From an uncultured Synergistales bacterium (GTDB taxonomy: Bacteria; Synergistota; Synergistia; Synergistales; Aminobacteriaceae), in assembly GCA_905233335.1 (NCBI GenBank), contig CAJOED010000030.1:1-12101 (forward strand): 12,101 nucleotides of DNA. The letters are read 5' to 3'. The notes under the pieces were generated by a model. The model made no database searches. It was not told the DNA's origin and saw only the letters and a list, made by a program, of their open reading frames with translations. The position numbers and the translations under genes are program-made. Shown one piece after another: positions 1 through 6,724 of this stretch. Each line of letters opens with the position of its first letter. The stretch's first letter is position 1.

Positions 1-1
1 C

Positions 2-28
2 GGCCTGTATGTGTACCGCAAGCTGTAA
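2..28 (+). CDS. 3' end of an upstream gene (partial, unidentified)
   Basis: The first frame-2 codons read GLYVYRKL followed by TAA. Eight residues cannot identify a family. The call rests only on an open frame running off the left edge and on the absence of a better explanation for these bases. If real, the gene is convergent with the minus-strand gene ending at 200. The 29-159 stretch between them shows nothing I can support as a gene. Confidence 0.3.
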   Translation, partial: GLYVYRKL

Positions 29-159
29 GAGTGCGTTTGTGCCGTGCTCATACCTGCTGTAACGCCTCGTCGTGATGATGCCGCAAGTGATATTGTGCCC
101 ATGCTCCGACGTAATGCTTTGTTGCGTTCATGCTCTCTACTGTTACGTACAGTGCGTAG

Positions 160-187
160 AAAAAAATACCCCCTGACAGCAAGGGGG
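160..187 (-). terminator. Rho-independent terminator of the SBP-like gene
   Basis: On the minus strand a 6-bp stem (CCCCCT pairing with AGGGGG, 7-nt loop; plus positions 169-187) is followed by a T-rich run (A-run at 160-166 on the plus strand). It begins about 12 nt after the stop codon of the 200-1015 gene, so it very likely ends that transcript. Confidence 0.8.
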
Positions 188-199
188 CTTGTGTGTGAA

Positions 200-1015
200 T
201 TACTTTGTGCCGATTAACACCGACTTGTTCCACCCGTAATAGGGCGTTGATGTGATTACCCCTTCAGGAACATCGTCCTGTTTTGCGTCGTATCCCATGA
301 ACACCAGAAACCAGAAAACTACGTCGGCACGTCCTGACTTCAGCGCGGCGGCTCGTGCTCCCGTCTCGAAAATTACCGGGTTGATGTTCACGTGAAGCCT
401 TCTGCCTATCTCCGCAAGTATCGCTGTGTTGAACCCGGCAGGTTTCCCGTCAGGAGCAACGTAATCTATCGGCGGCATGTCCCCCGTCAATGCTACTTTG
501 AGCGTGGGAGCATCATCGAATTTCGCGAACTCTACGGCAGGAGGATTCTGTGCGGCAGGCCCCGTGATGAAGTCGCGCGCTAATATGCCTATTCTGCCTT
601 CTTCCTCCATGTCCTGAACGGCACGGCTGAACTTCTCGCACAACTCCGCATTGCCCTCAAGGAAACCGAACGCATACGCAATAGGATTTCTGCCAATCAC
701 GAAACCACGAAGCCTGTACGCGGGATTAGAGCGCAGGAGATACTCACCGACAAATTCAGGAGCAGCGATAGAGTTCACTTCTCCCCTGTTCAACGCTAAC
801 TGCATGAGCATCAACGAGTCGTAATATTTCGTCTGTATCTCTTTCGTGTCCACATCACCCGCAAGAACTGAAGCCAGCAATGACCCCGAAAAATTTTCGT
901 GCGTACTTTCAGGGGATTGTGCGTCCGTTCCCGCCCTGCTTAGAGTCCCGATGACTTCACAGCAGGCACAGGAAGCAAACGCAAGAACTAACATAACCGC
1001 AATAAACTTTTTCAT
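200..1015 (-). CDS. Exported solute-binding-like protein, SBP_bac_3 type, halves in reversed order
   Basis: This is a 271-aa exported protein related to the family 3 solute-binding proteins that serve amino-acid-type ABC transporters. The N-terminus (residues 1-19) is a signal peptide rich in cysteine (C16, C18, C19); FASC at 13-16 could act as a weak lipobox, which would make it a lipoprotein. Residues about 171-271 resemble the first lobe of the family: a KVALTGDMPPIDY opening strand, then DGKPAGFN, then the LKSGRADVV segment, and a TPYY motif near the end. Residues about 60-152 instead resemble the end of the second lobe (NRGEVNS, then FGFLEGNAEL and an EEGRIGILARDF helix). The order is thus lobe 2 end followed by lobe 1 start, as in a circular permutation or a fusion of two truncated domains. 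A good ribosome binding site (AAGGAAGGTGA, plus 1023-1033) fixes the start. No permease or ATPase gene is nearby. The ligand is unknown. Confidence 0.75.
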   Translation of the reverse strand: MKKFIAVMLVLAFASCACCEVIGTLSRAGTDAQSPESTHENFSGSLLASVLAGDVDTKEIQTKYYDSLMLMQLALNRGEVNSIAAPEFVGEYLLRSNPAYRLRGFVIGRNPIAYAFGFLEGNAELCEKFSRAVQDMEEEGRIGILARDFITGPAAQNPPAVEFAKFDDAPTLKVALTGDMPPIDYVAPDGKPAGFNTAILAEIGRRLHVNINPVIFETGARAAALKSGRADVVFWFLVFMGYDAKQDDVPEGVITSTPYYGWNKSVLIGTK

Positions 1016-1050
1016 TAACAGTTCACCTTCCTTACGACAAATTGTAATGT

Positions 1051-1059
1051 ATAATAGCA
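1051..1059 (-). promoter_or_regulatory. Extended -10 promoter candidate for the SBP-like gene
   Basis: The minus strand reads TGCTATTAT, an extended -10 element (TGn plus TATTAT), about 35 nt upstream of the start codon at 1015. No convincing -35 lies at the usual distance, which extended -10 promoters tolerate. This is a consensus match only. Confidence 0.4.
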
Positions 1060-1083
1060 GAAAATTTTGTGAATGGAGGCTGT

Positions 1084-1098
1084 ATAGTAAAGTACTAT
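1084..1098. promoter_or_regulatory. Inverted repeat, possible operator
   Basis: ATAGTA and TACTAT form a perfect 6-bp inverted repeat around a 3-nt centre. It lies about 25 bp upstream of the extended -10 of the minus-strand gene, within the divergent intergenic region. The size and place fit a small operator, but no regulator can be named. Confidence 0.25.
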
Positions 1099-1134
1099 GC
1101 TTTCACTGTCAGGAAAAATATCCGACTGCATAAA

Positions 1135-1167
1135 TTCGTAAACGTCAGTTTTCCTTCGTAAACATCA
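1135..1167 (+). repeat. Pair of 13-bp direct repeats upstream of the protease operon
   Basis: TTCGTAAACGTCA (1135-1147) recurs as TTCGTAAACATCA (1155-1167), one mismatch in 13. The 20-bp spacing places both copies on nearly the same face of the helix. They lie just upstream of the candidate promoter at 1180-1207, which suits a tandem activator or response-regulator site. Confidence 0.4.
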
Positions 1168-1179
1168 TCTTCACTTTGT

Positions 1180-1207
1180 TCATATCAGCATTACACTATG
1201 AGATAAT
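1180..1207 (+). promoter_or_regulatory. Candidate promoter of the metalloprotease operon
   Basis: TTCATA (1180-1185) and GATAAT (1202-1207) are separated by 16 bp, giving weak -35 and good -10 matches. The start codon at 1241 is 33 nt further on, preceded by AGGAGG at 1228-1233. The assignment is by consensus only. Confidence 0.35.
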
Positions 1208-1240
1208 TGTTGTTAATTATTATTTACAGGAGGCGGCAAC

Positions 1241-2641
1241 ATGAAGCAAAGAATTATTCTCTTACTGGCTGTTATGTTCATTCTCTGCACCTCCGAAACA
1301 CCTTTTGCAGAGACAACAGATCCGCGTTTCCCGATGGGCACTATGGGTGAGCCTGAAGGTACTATCGCTGTGGTGTCGATTTTCGCTGACGACGCAAAAT
1401 TTGACTGGGATCTCGACCGCAAAAGAGATCAGCAGGCATTCGCGAAGGCTTATGAGTTTCTTGAAGCTGATACGGAATACCTGACGAAACAGATCGCGAA
1501 ATACGGCAGAAAAGTTCGCTTCATATGGGACTGGGAAGAAAATGAAGAGCTTGCGTACACAGCATCATTCAAGACGAACTTGGGAGCAGGCATCAACAGC
1601 TCTTCAGCGGGAGTCTTTGAGGCCGACGAGATAATCAAAGAGAACATCGACACCGACAGTATCATGAAGTCAACGGGAGCCGACAACATCATTTACCTGT
1701 TCTTCATCAACAGTAACGGCTCTGAATCAAATTCTCCCTGTGCTTTCTGGGCAGGAATTGACCCGGCTGACTCGCAGAAAGATTATTACTACATGTACGA
1801 GAAATACGGCGAAAAGGCTGAACCTTACGAGTTCTGCTTTATCTTCATGGGTCAGGCAATGCCGGGACTTATCGCTCATGAGATGATTCACACGTTCGCT
1901 ACTCCAGACCTTTACGGGGAATCAAATTTCGGTGTTACGGAAGAGTTTGCTGAATACCTGCGGAAAAACAAGCTCAACGACATAATGCGGTCGGAAGAGT
2001 CATCATCAAAGCGCGGGCAGAAGAGAGTAACAGGCAACATCACAGAAATTACTGCTTACTACATGGGCTTAATCGATGAGTGCGAGTTTGTCGAGGAGTT
2101 CGGATTGAAGCCCAGCACGCACACAAAAGAATACTCCGCACAAAACAAAGTCCCGGAAACAAAATTTGTCGACATTCCGATATTCGATCCATCGGGAGAG
2201 CTGACGTTCTTTGACAGTTCAGCGGCATCATCAGGAGGAGAAGCACCGAAAGCATCAGTGTTCACGTCAGAACTTCTCGGCGGAAAACAGATACCCATAG
2301 AGACCGACGCACTCACTATAGCTGACGAGGACGGCGACGAGGATAATGTGTTTCCTGTTACGCTTAGTTTTTCGGTGAAGGGGAATAATGCCCTGAAGAT
2401 TTCTGCTGTTATGACGTTCGACGAGGACTTGATGGAGGAAGAACAGCTCGAGACTCCGCGCGTCAAGAAATCCCGCAACAAAATCACTTATGACGGAGTA
2501 GCTTATGGTATCACGTTCACAGTTACCGGCACAAAAACAAAAGGAAGTTTCACGTCCGGCGACGAGGAATTAATGATGCACGCGTTCAAAGCCACCGGGA
2601 ATTATGCTGCTGTCCTGCTGAATGCTCTTATGGAAGACTAA
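1241..2641 (+). CDS. Exported zinc metalloprotease, M6-like (HExxH), with C-terminal accessory domain
   Basis: This 466-aa protein has a signal peptide ending near PFA-E (about residue 23), so it should act outside the cytoplasm. The catalytic signature HEMIHTFATPD occupies residues 213-223. H213 and H217 are the expected zinc ligands, E214 the general base, and D223 the likely third ligand, in the HExxHxxGxxD pattern seen in M6-type (immune inhibitor A-like) and related peptidases. Here the usual glycine is alanine. DIMRS near residue 249 could supply a Met-turn. Residues about 40-200 hold the upstream part of the catalytic domain. A Ser/Gly-rich linker near 325-337 leads to a C-terminal domain (about 340-466) with FPVTLSF at 371-377 and VAYGITFTVTG at 420-430, which recurs in the next gene. 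The start is set by AGGAGG 7 nt upstream. The next gene follows after 23 nt, so the two are probably co-transcribed. The M6 assignment is by motif; another zincin family is possible. Confidence 0.75.
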   Translation: MKQRIILLLAVMFILCTSETPFAETTDPRFPMGTMGEPEGTIAVVSIFADDAKFDWDLDRKRDQQAFAKAYEFLEADTEYLTKQIAKYGRKVRFIWDWEENEELAYTASFKTNLGAGINSSSAGVFEADEIIKENIDTDSIMKSTGADNIIYLFFINSNGSESNSPCAFWAGIDPADSQKDYYYMYEKYGEKAEPYEFCFIFMGQAMPGLIAHEMIHTFATPDLYGESNFGVTEEFAEYLRKNKLNDIMRSEESSSKRGQKRVTGNITEITAYYMGLIDECEFVEEFGLKPSTHTKEYSAQNKVPETKFVDIPIFDPSGELTFFDSSAASSGGEAPKASVFTSELLGGKQIPIETDALTIADEDGDEDNVFPVTLSFSVKGNNALKISAVMTFDEDLMEEEQLETPRVKKSRNKITYDGVAYGITFTVTGTKTKGSFTSGDEELMMHAFKATGNYAAVLLNALMED

Positions 2642-2664
2642 CGGAAAAAGGGAGGTCGTATCAC

Positions 2665-3270
2665 ATGAAGAAAAGTATTTTGTTGTTGCTTGCTGTGTGT
2701 CTGTCGTTATCGGCAGTCAGTGAGGCATTCGCGGCACGGGAGTTCAAGTCGAGCCTGTTCGACGGAGTATCGGTTGAACTCATGGAAAAGAATTTGAGCA
2801 TCACGAAAGAAGAATCTTCCGGCGGAACTTTCCCGGTGAAGCTCACGTTTGCTCTTGACGGACGAGACAAGGACACACAGATAGTGGCATACTTCACGCT
2901 GAAAGAGGAATACATGAATTATGTTACTGTTACCCTTCCCGAAAAAGTTTTCAGGCAGTGGAACAAATATTACGACAAGCAGTTCACGGAAACAAAAATA
3001 TCATTCATGCCGGCAGAACAGGAATTGATGTCAGCGGAAGAATACGATGATGCAGATGACCCGCAATTGTTATACTTTGCGTATTCAGTGAGCGGAAAGT
3101 ACAAAGGGAACTGGCTCATAAATTATTTCGGTGTCGTGTACGGAGTTCATATTCAGGTTACGGGGCAGGCCGCAGAATTTGATCAGGAGTCAGCGTGGTC
3201 TGTGTTTTCGGCGTATACTTCATGCGTTGATTATGCGCTGGGAGTCATTCAGGCGTTGTCAGGGGAATAA
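2665..3270 (+). CDS. Small exported protein sharing the protease's C-terminal domain
   Basis: I do not recognise a named family for this 201-aa protein. It has a clear signal peptide (residues 1-23, cleavage near AFA-A). The mature part aligns by eye with residues about 340-466 of the preceding metalloprotease: FPVKLTF (56-62) matches FPVTLSF, and VVYGVHIQVTG (157-167) matches VAYGITFTVTG. Both are followed by a final helix with tyrosine-alanine and an AL near the C-terminus. Between the two anchors this protein has roughly 50 more residues, including an acidic stretch near 125-133. It is translated from GGGAGGT at 2650-2656, 23 nt after the protease stop. A stand-alone copy of a protease's accessory domain in the same operon suggests a partner, inhibitor, chaperone or competitor for the same binding site. 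That role is inference. Confidence 0.7.
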   Translation: MKKSILLLLAVCLSLSAVSEAFAAREFKSSLFDGVSVELMEKNLSITKEESSGGTFPVKLTFALDGRDKDTQIVAYFTLKEEYMNYVTVTLPEKVFRQWNKYYDKQFTETKISFMPAEQELMSAEEYDDADDPQLLYFAYSVSGKYKGNWLINYFGVVYGVHIQVTGQAAEFDQESAWSVFSAYTSCVDYALGVIQALSGE

Positions 3271-3271
3271 C

Positions 3272-3309
3272 AAAAAAAATGCGGGTTGACACACATAACG
3301 CCAGCCCGC
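3272..3309 (-). terminator. Rho-independent terminator of the hflC end of the long operon
   Basis: Read on the minus strand, an 8-bp stem with one G-U-type pair (plus 3281-3288 with 3302-3309) is followed by eight Ts (A-run at 3272-3279). It starts about 20 nt after the hflC stop. The plus-strand exit of the hairpin has only AAAATTC, so it should work mainly on the minus strand. It may still help insulate the convergent protease operon that stops at 3270. Confidence 0.75.
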
Positions 3310-3328
3310 AAAATTCTCACCAAAAAAC

Positions 3329-4210
3329 TCACTCACCGAAACCGTAAATCATCTTCCCTATTTCGGAATTCTTATCGAGCATGATAATCTTCTCGCCTTT
3401 CCCGGCAAATGATTTCTTGAGGGCATCAAGTGAACGCAGAAAATTATAGAACTCGGCCTTTTCGGGAGTGTCGTATGCGCTCTGCAATATCCTCATGTAC
3501 TGCACTTCACCGTCCGCAATAATCACGTCCGCGCTCTGTTTCGCCCCCGCAAGTTTCACTGCTGCTTCTCTGTCCGTCCTGTTGCGTATTTTCTGTGCTT
3601 CGGAGCTGCCTTCTGCCGTGAACGATGCCGCTATGTTCTGACGCTCACTAATCATGCGCTCATAGACTGCTGCTTTGTTGTCGTTCGGGAGGTCGAGAGC
3701 CTTAATCTCCGTCTGCACTATCGCGATGCCGTACATGCCGATGTCGGAGTTCGACGCTTCAGCAATCTCCGTAGAGAGTCTGCCTCCGCGAGCCTCAATA
3801 ACTTCATCCTGCGTCATTGATGATATTACGTTCTTCACAGCGTTATACACAGCCGCCTCTATACGTTCACGGGCACGGGCTTCTATTGCGTTGAGGGTCT
3901 GAATGTATTTCACCGGGTCAACTACGCGCCACGTAACATAATTATCAGCAATCATGGACTTCTTGTCCTTAGTGATTACGCCGGAGCGGGGGATGTCGTA
4001 GAGGTGCAGTCTTTTCGTGATGTACTGTACTGTGTGAACGCCGGGAATTTTTATCTTTATGCCGGGATTATCACTCACTGATACGATTTTCCCGAACTTG
4101 AAGAGTGCCGCATACTCATTATAGCCGACGACGTAGAACAGGAACGGGGATAACAGCACAATGAACGCCGCAACGAAAATTAACGCTGACTTGAACACAA
4201 AATTTTTCAT
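3329..4210 (-). CDS. hflC: HflC-like SPFH/band-7 membrane protein
   Basis: HflC pairs with HflK in a membrane-anchored complex that, in Escherichia coli, encloses and modulates the FtsH protease. This 293-aa copy has one N-terminal membrane segment (about residues 8-28), an SPFH core (about 30-180), and the typical HflC tail: AVYERMISERQNIAASFTAEG at 180-200, then charged coiled-coil repeats (EAQKIR, DREAAVKLA, ADVIIADGE) and FYNFLRSLDALKKSF at 254-268. Length is near the family norm. AGGC-type ribosome binding site CGGAGGC lies 8 nt upstream. It is the last gene of the minus-strand operon, 76 nt behind the TRAP receptor gene and about 5.4 kb from its usual neighbour hflK. A candidate internal promoter lies in the 76-nt gap. 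Confidence 0.88.
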   Translation of the reverse strand: MKNFVFKSALIFVAAFIVLLSPFLFYVVGYNEYAALFKFGKIVSVSDNPGIKIKIPGVHTVQYITKRLHLYDIPRSGVITKDKKSMIADNYVTWRVVDPVKYIQTLNAIEARARERIEAAVYNAVKNVISSMTQDEVIEARGGRLSTEIAEASNSDIGMYGIAIVQTEIKALDLPNDNKAAVYERMISERQNIAASFTAEGSSEAQKIRNRTDREAAVKLAGAKQSADVIIADGEVQYMRILQSAYDTPEKAEFYNFLRSLDALKKSFAGKGEKIIMLDKNSEIGKMIYGFGE

Positions 4211-4241
4211 GACTTTCTGCCTCCGTATGAATTTTGGGTAG

Positions 4242-4271
4242 ATTTTGCCATAAATTTTTATTCGCGGTCAA
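4242..4271 (-). promoter_or_regulatory. Candidate internal promoter for hflC
   Basis: The minus strand carries TTGACC, an 18-bp spacer ending in TGG, and CAAAAT. This is a near-consensus -35, a TGn extension and a moderate -10. It fills the only sizeable gap in the 3' half of the operon and could let hflC be expressed apart from the upstream cassette. Confidence 0.35.
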
Positions 4272-4286
4272 GCAGCATTAACAATC

Positions 4287-5999
4287 TCAACGCTTCATCA
4301 TTTGACGCAATTTTTCAAGAACTTCACGGGCATTCTCATATTCATTGACGTATTTTTCCTGAATGCTCCTGTAGTCCGTCATGTTCTCCCAAAATGCAAC
4401 TTCATCATCACCCAGCATTCGAACATTCGCACCGTCCGCCCTCAAAACTTTAACCTGATGCGCAAAAGATTCGTCCATTATTCCGCCGAGAACTTCATAC
4501 GAACTCTCCGCCGCACGCTCTACTGCTTGTTTGTCCTCGTCGGGCAGCTTATCCCAAACATCTTTATTCATAGCGATAATGTACTCGTGGCCAAGCCATA
4601 ATCTTTTTGACACAAGAATATTCGGTGCTGCCTTGTGTGCATTGAGGTCATATCCGCTGTCAATGTTCACGATAAGGCCGTCAAGTGTCCCGTCATTCAG
4701 AGCGTCAAATACCTTCTGACCCCAAGCTATAGTTACGGGAATTGCTCCGGCGTTCGCGAGAAAATCCTTGTGCCAGAAGCTAGCACTTCTCCATTTCTGT
4801 CCCTTTATGCCGCGTAAATCGTTAATGGGCTTGACGCTGAAGAATGCCGCCGGGTAACCTGTAGCAATGATTACGGGGTGAATGTTCTGTGAGTCAAGTT
4901 CGCGTAAAAGTTCGGGCACAGCATCATATACACGCCGGAAAAAATTAACCTGTTCCTGCCCGCTGTAACCTGTCGGGAAACTCTTAAAGAGCTGGTGCAG
5001 TGGTAATTCCTTCATGCTGTATTCGGGAACAACAACGGCTATTTGTGCGTCCCGTGCTGATTGTACCGTCGTCAAAGCGTCGTATCCCGTCGAAATTTCA
5101 GAGTTCCAGTGCGGAATTATCTTCACTCGTCCGCGTGATTGCTTCTCAACTTCCGGGAAAAATACATCATTGAGAAATCTTGTGCGCATGTTCCCTAAAG
5201 GCTCATGGTCGGAATATATCAGTGTTGTAATTTTTGGTGTCAGAGCGTCCCTTACTGCCCGGGTCATATCATCAATAAGCATAGTCGCCCCCGAAACTAA
5301 ATCAACATTGATGGCTTTCCCGGTGTCGTCATATCTCACTGCGTCGATGCCGTTTTTCAGCAGCCAGTCTTCATAGTAAGCTGTCTGTTCCCACCACTCT
5401 TTGTGAATAGGGCTTGCTGCTCTCATTCCGTAATCGTCGTATTTCTCTTTGGCATTCACGCCGTCTTTGGTTATGTAGTCGAGAAGTATTTTCACGATTT
5501 CGCCGTCCCTGAAGATAACATTTGCGACGTACAAGCCCCACTCATCATTGTATGAAGTGCCGCTCTTGAGAACATAGCCGCCGCCCTCTGTCTTACCGTC
5601 GAATGCATTTTTCACGGCTTCAGAGAGTTCTGCTACGTTGATTGTTGCTCCTGACAGCAAGTCGGGGTTAATGGCGTGGCCTTTGTCGTCGGTTTCGAGT
5701 GCTTCAAGCCCGTGTTCTACGACCCAGCGTTCATAGTGAGCGACCTGTTCCCACCAGTCTTTGCCGAGTGTGCTTACGCGCTTTATGCCGTAATTGTCGT
5801 GAAGTTCCTTGCTGCTTTTTCCGTTCGCTATCCTGTCGATGATGACGTTTGAGAGTTCGCCGTCCTTCTCGATGACGTTCGCAATGTACAAGCCCCACTG
5901 TTCGCTGTAATAGAGGCCGGATTTCAGGGTGTAGGGGTTGGCGTAAGATACAGCAGCAAATGACAGAATGAGCGCAATAATTACTATTAGTTTCTTCAT
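4287..5999 (-). CDS. TRAP receptor (DctP-type) fused to two FMN-binding-like repeats
   Basis: This 570-aa exported protein has a signal peptide (residues 1-20, cleavage near SYA-N) and three parts. Residues about 21-135 and 141-253 are tandem repeats 120 residues apart, each with W-G-L-Y-(I/V)-A-N-V-I, a WWEQ motif, and a D-L-(L/V)-S-G-A-T motif (D113-T119 and D233-T239). The ends resemble FMN_bind domains (NqrC/RnfG type), in which ApbE attaches FMN to the last threonine of such a motif. Residues about 258-570 are a DctP-family solute-binding domain of a TRAP transporter, with the GQKWRSASFW segment holding the expected ligand-binding arginine region and WLGHEYIIAMNKDVWDKLP further on. Ordinary DctP proteins are about 330 aa, so the N-terminal 260 residues are extra. 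The start follows a GAGGAGGA ribosome binding site by 8 nt and lies 3 nt after the hydrolase stop. No DctQ or DctM membrane subunit is in the window. Whether it transports, senses or carries flavin is open. Confidence 0.8.
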   Translation of the reverse strand: MKKLIVIIALILSFAAVSYANPYTLKSGLYYSEQWGLYIANVIEKDGELSNVIIDRIANGKSSKELHDNYGIKRVSTLGKDWWEQVAHYERWVVEHGLEALETDDKGHAINPDLLSGATINVAELSEAVKNAFDGKTEGGGYVLKSGTSYNDEWGLYVANVIFRDGEIVKILLDYITKDGVNAKEKYDDYGMRAASPIHKEWWEQTAYYEDWLLKNGIDAVRYDDTGKAINVDLVSGATMLIDDMTRAVRDALTPKITTLIYSDHEPLGNMRTRFLNDVFFPEVEKQSRGRVKIIPHWNSEISTGYDALTTVQSARDAQIAVVVPEYSMKELPLHQLFKSFPTGYSGQEQVNFFRRVYDAVPELLRELDSQNIHPVIIATGYPAAFFSVKPINDLRGIKGQKWRSASFWHKDFLANAGAIPVTIAWGQKVFDALNDGTLDGLIVNIDSGYDLNAHKAAPNILVSKRLWLGHEYIIAMNKDVWDKLPDEDKQAVERAAESSYEVLGGIMDESFAHQVKVLRADGANVRMLGDDEVAFWENMTDYRSIQEKYVNEYENAREVLEKLRQMMKR

Positions 6000-6002
6000 A
6001 TG

Positions 6003-6719
6003 TCAGTCCTCCTCGTTAATAAAATCATCAATCAGCGAGCATACCTGCAGAAGTTCACCTGGCTTCATGAATGCTACGTGTCCTGCACCGGGTATGACCT
6101 CAAATTTTGCGTTCATGGCTTCCGCAACTTTCCGTCCCTCGCGTACAGGGTTGATTTTGTCGTTTCCGCCGGTAATCACGAGAGCAGGAATTTTCACCAC
6201 GTCAATATCCTTCATGTTGTCGAAACCGATTAACGCCCGGAGTATTGCGGCATCGTTCGCGTTCATCTTCGTAATGTCCTCGTCCCCGTATCTGTCGCCT
6301 CTTCCCCTCGTGCCGATTAGTATGAGCTTCCCAAAAAGTTCCGGGTACTTTTCCGCCGCTTTGAGTGCTATGTAGCTTCCCATTGAGAAACCGACAACTA
6401 TTGGCTTCTCCATTCCGTAAGCCATAACCAGCCCGGCCAAGTCGTCTGCGTCATCATCAAGCGTGAATGTTTCGGGGTGAGTGCTTCTGCCGTGTCCTCG
6501 TGTGTCGTAGCTGTAGACGTGGTACTTTCCCTTGAAGCTGTCGAACAGTCCGCTCATATATTCCTTTGAGTATCCACGTCCGTGAATTAATATCATCGGG
6601 CGGCCTGCACCTTCTTCAATCACAGAAAGTTTCACACCGTTAATGTCTCTTATCTCATCACCGGCAGAGGCACCAACAGCACAAACTACTACTGCCATCA
6701 ACGCAAACAAAAACTTCAT
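6003..6719 (-). CDS. Exported alpha/beta-hydrolase
   Basis: This 238-aa alpha/beta-hydrolase fold protein has a complete visible triad: nucleophile S112 in GFSMGS, acid D187 in GGNDKINP, and H214 in GAGHVAFM. The HG motif at 46-47 contributes the oxyanion hole, and YDTRGHGRS (71-79) is typical of the fold. An N-terminal Sec signal peptide (about residues 1-19, ASA-G) puts it outside the cytoplasm, unusual for small hydrolases of this type. I chose ATG at 6719 over an in-frame GTG at 6728 because AAGGAAGAG lies 8-9 nt before the ATG but too close to the GTG. The start sits 5 nt after the decarboxylase stop, so translation is probably coupled. Substrate unknown; an ester, lactone or ring-cleavage product would suit the neighbours. 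Confidence 0.82.
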   Translation of the reverse strand: MKFLFALMAVVVCAVGASAGDEIRDINGVKLSVIEEGAGRPMILIHGRGYSKEYMSGLFDSFKGKYHVYSYDTRGHGRSTHPETFTLDDDADDLAGLVMAYGMEKPIVVGFSMGSYIALKAAEKYPELFGKLILIGTRGRGDRYGDEDITKMNANDAAILRALIGFDNMKDIDVVKIPALVITGGNDKINPVREGRKVAEAMNAKFEVIPGAGHVAFMKPGELLQVCSLIDDFINEED

Positions 6720-6724
6720 AATTA

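Noticed and set aside
139..153. Short inverted repeat ACTGT-TACGT-ACAGT as a terminator for the upstream plus-strand gene
   Set aside because: The stem is only 5 bp and is not followed by a T-run on the plus strand.
48..233. 61-codon minus-strand ORF near the left edge
   Set aside because: It runs through the terminator hairpin and into the end of the SBP-like gene, and has no recognisable start signal or protein features.
2059..2487. 142-codon minus-strand ORF opposite the metalloprotease gene
   Set aside because: It is a serine-rich frame antisense to a gene with clear motifs, and has no ribosome binding site or family resemblance.
5968..6375. 135-codon plus-strand ORF across the hydrolase and TRAP receptor junction
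   Set aside because: It is antisense to two genes with intact catalytic or signal features and shows no recognisable domain.
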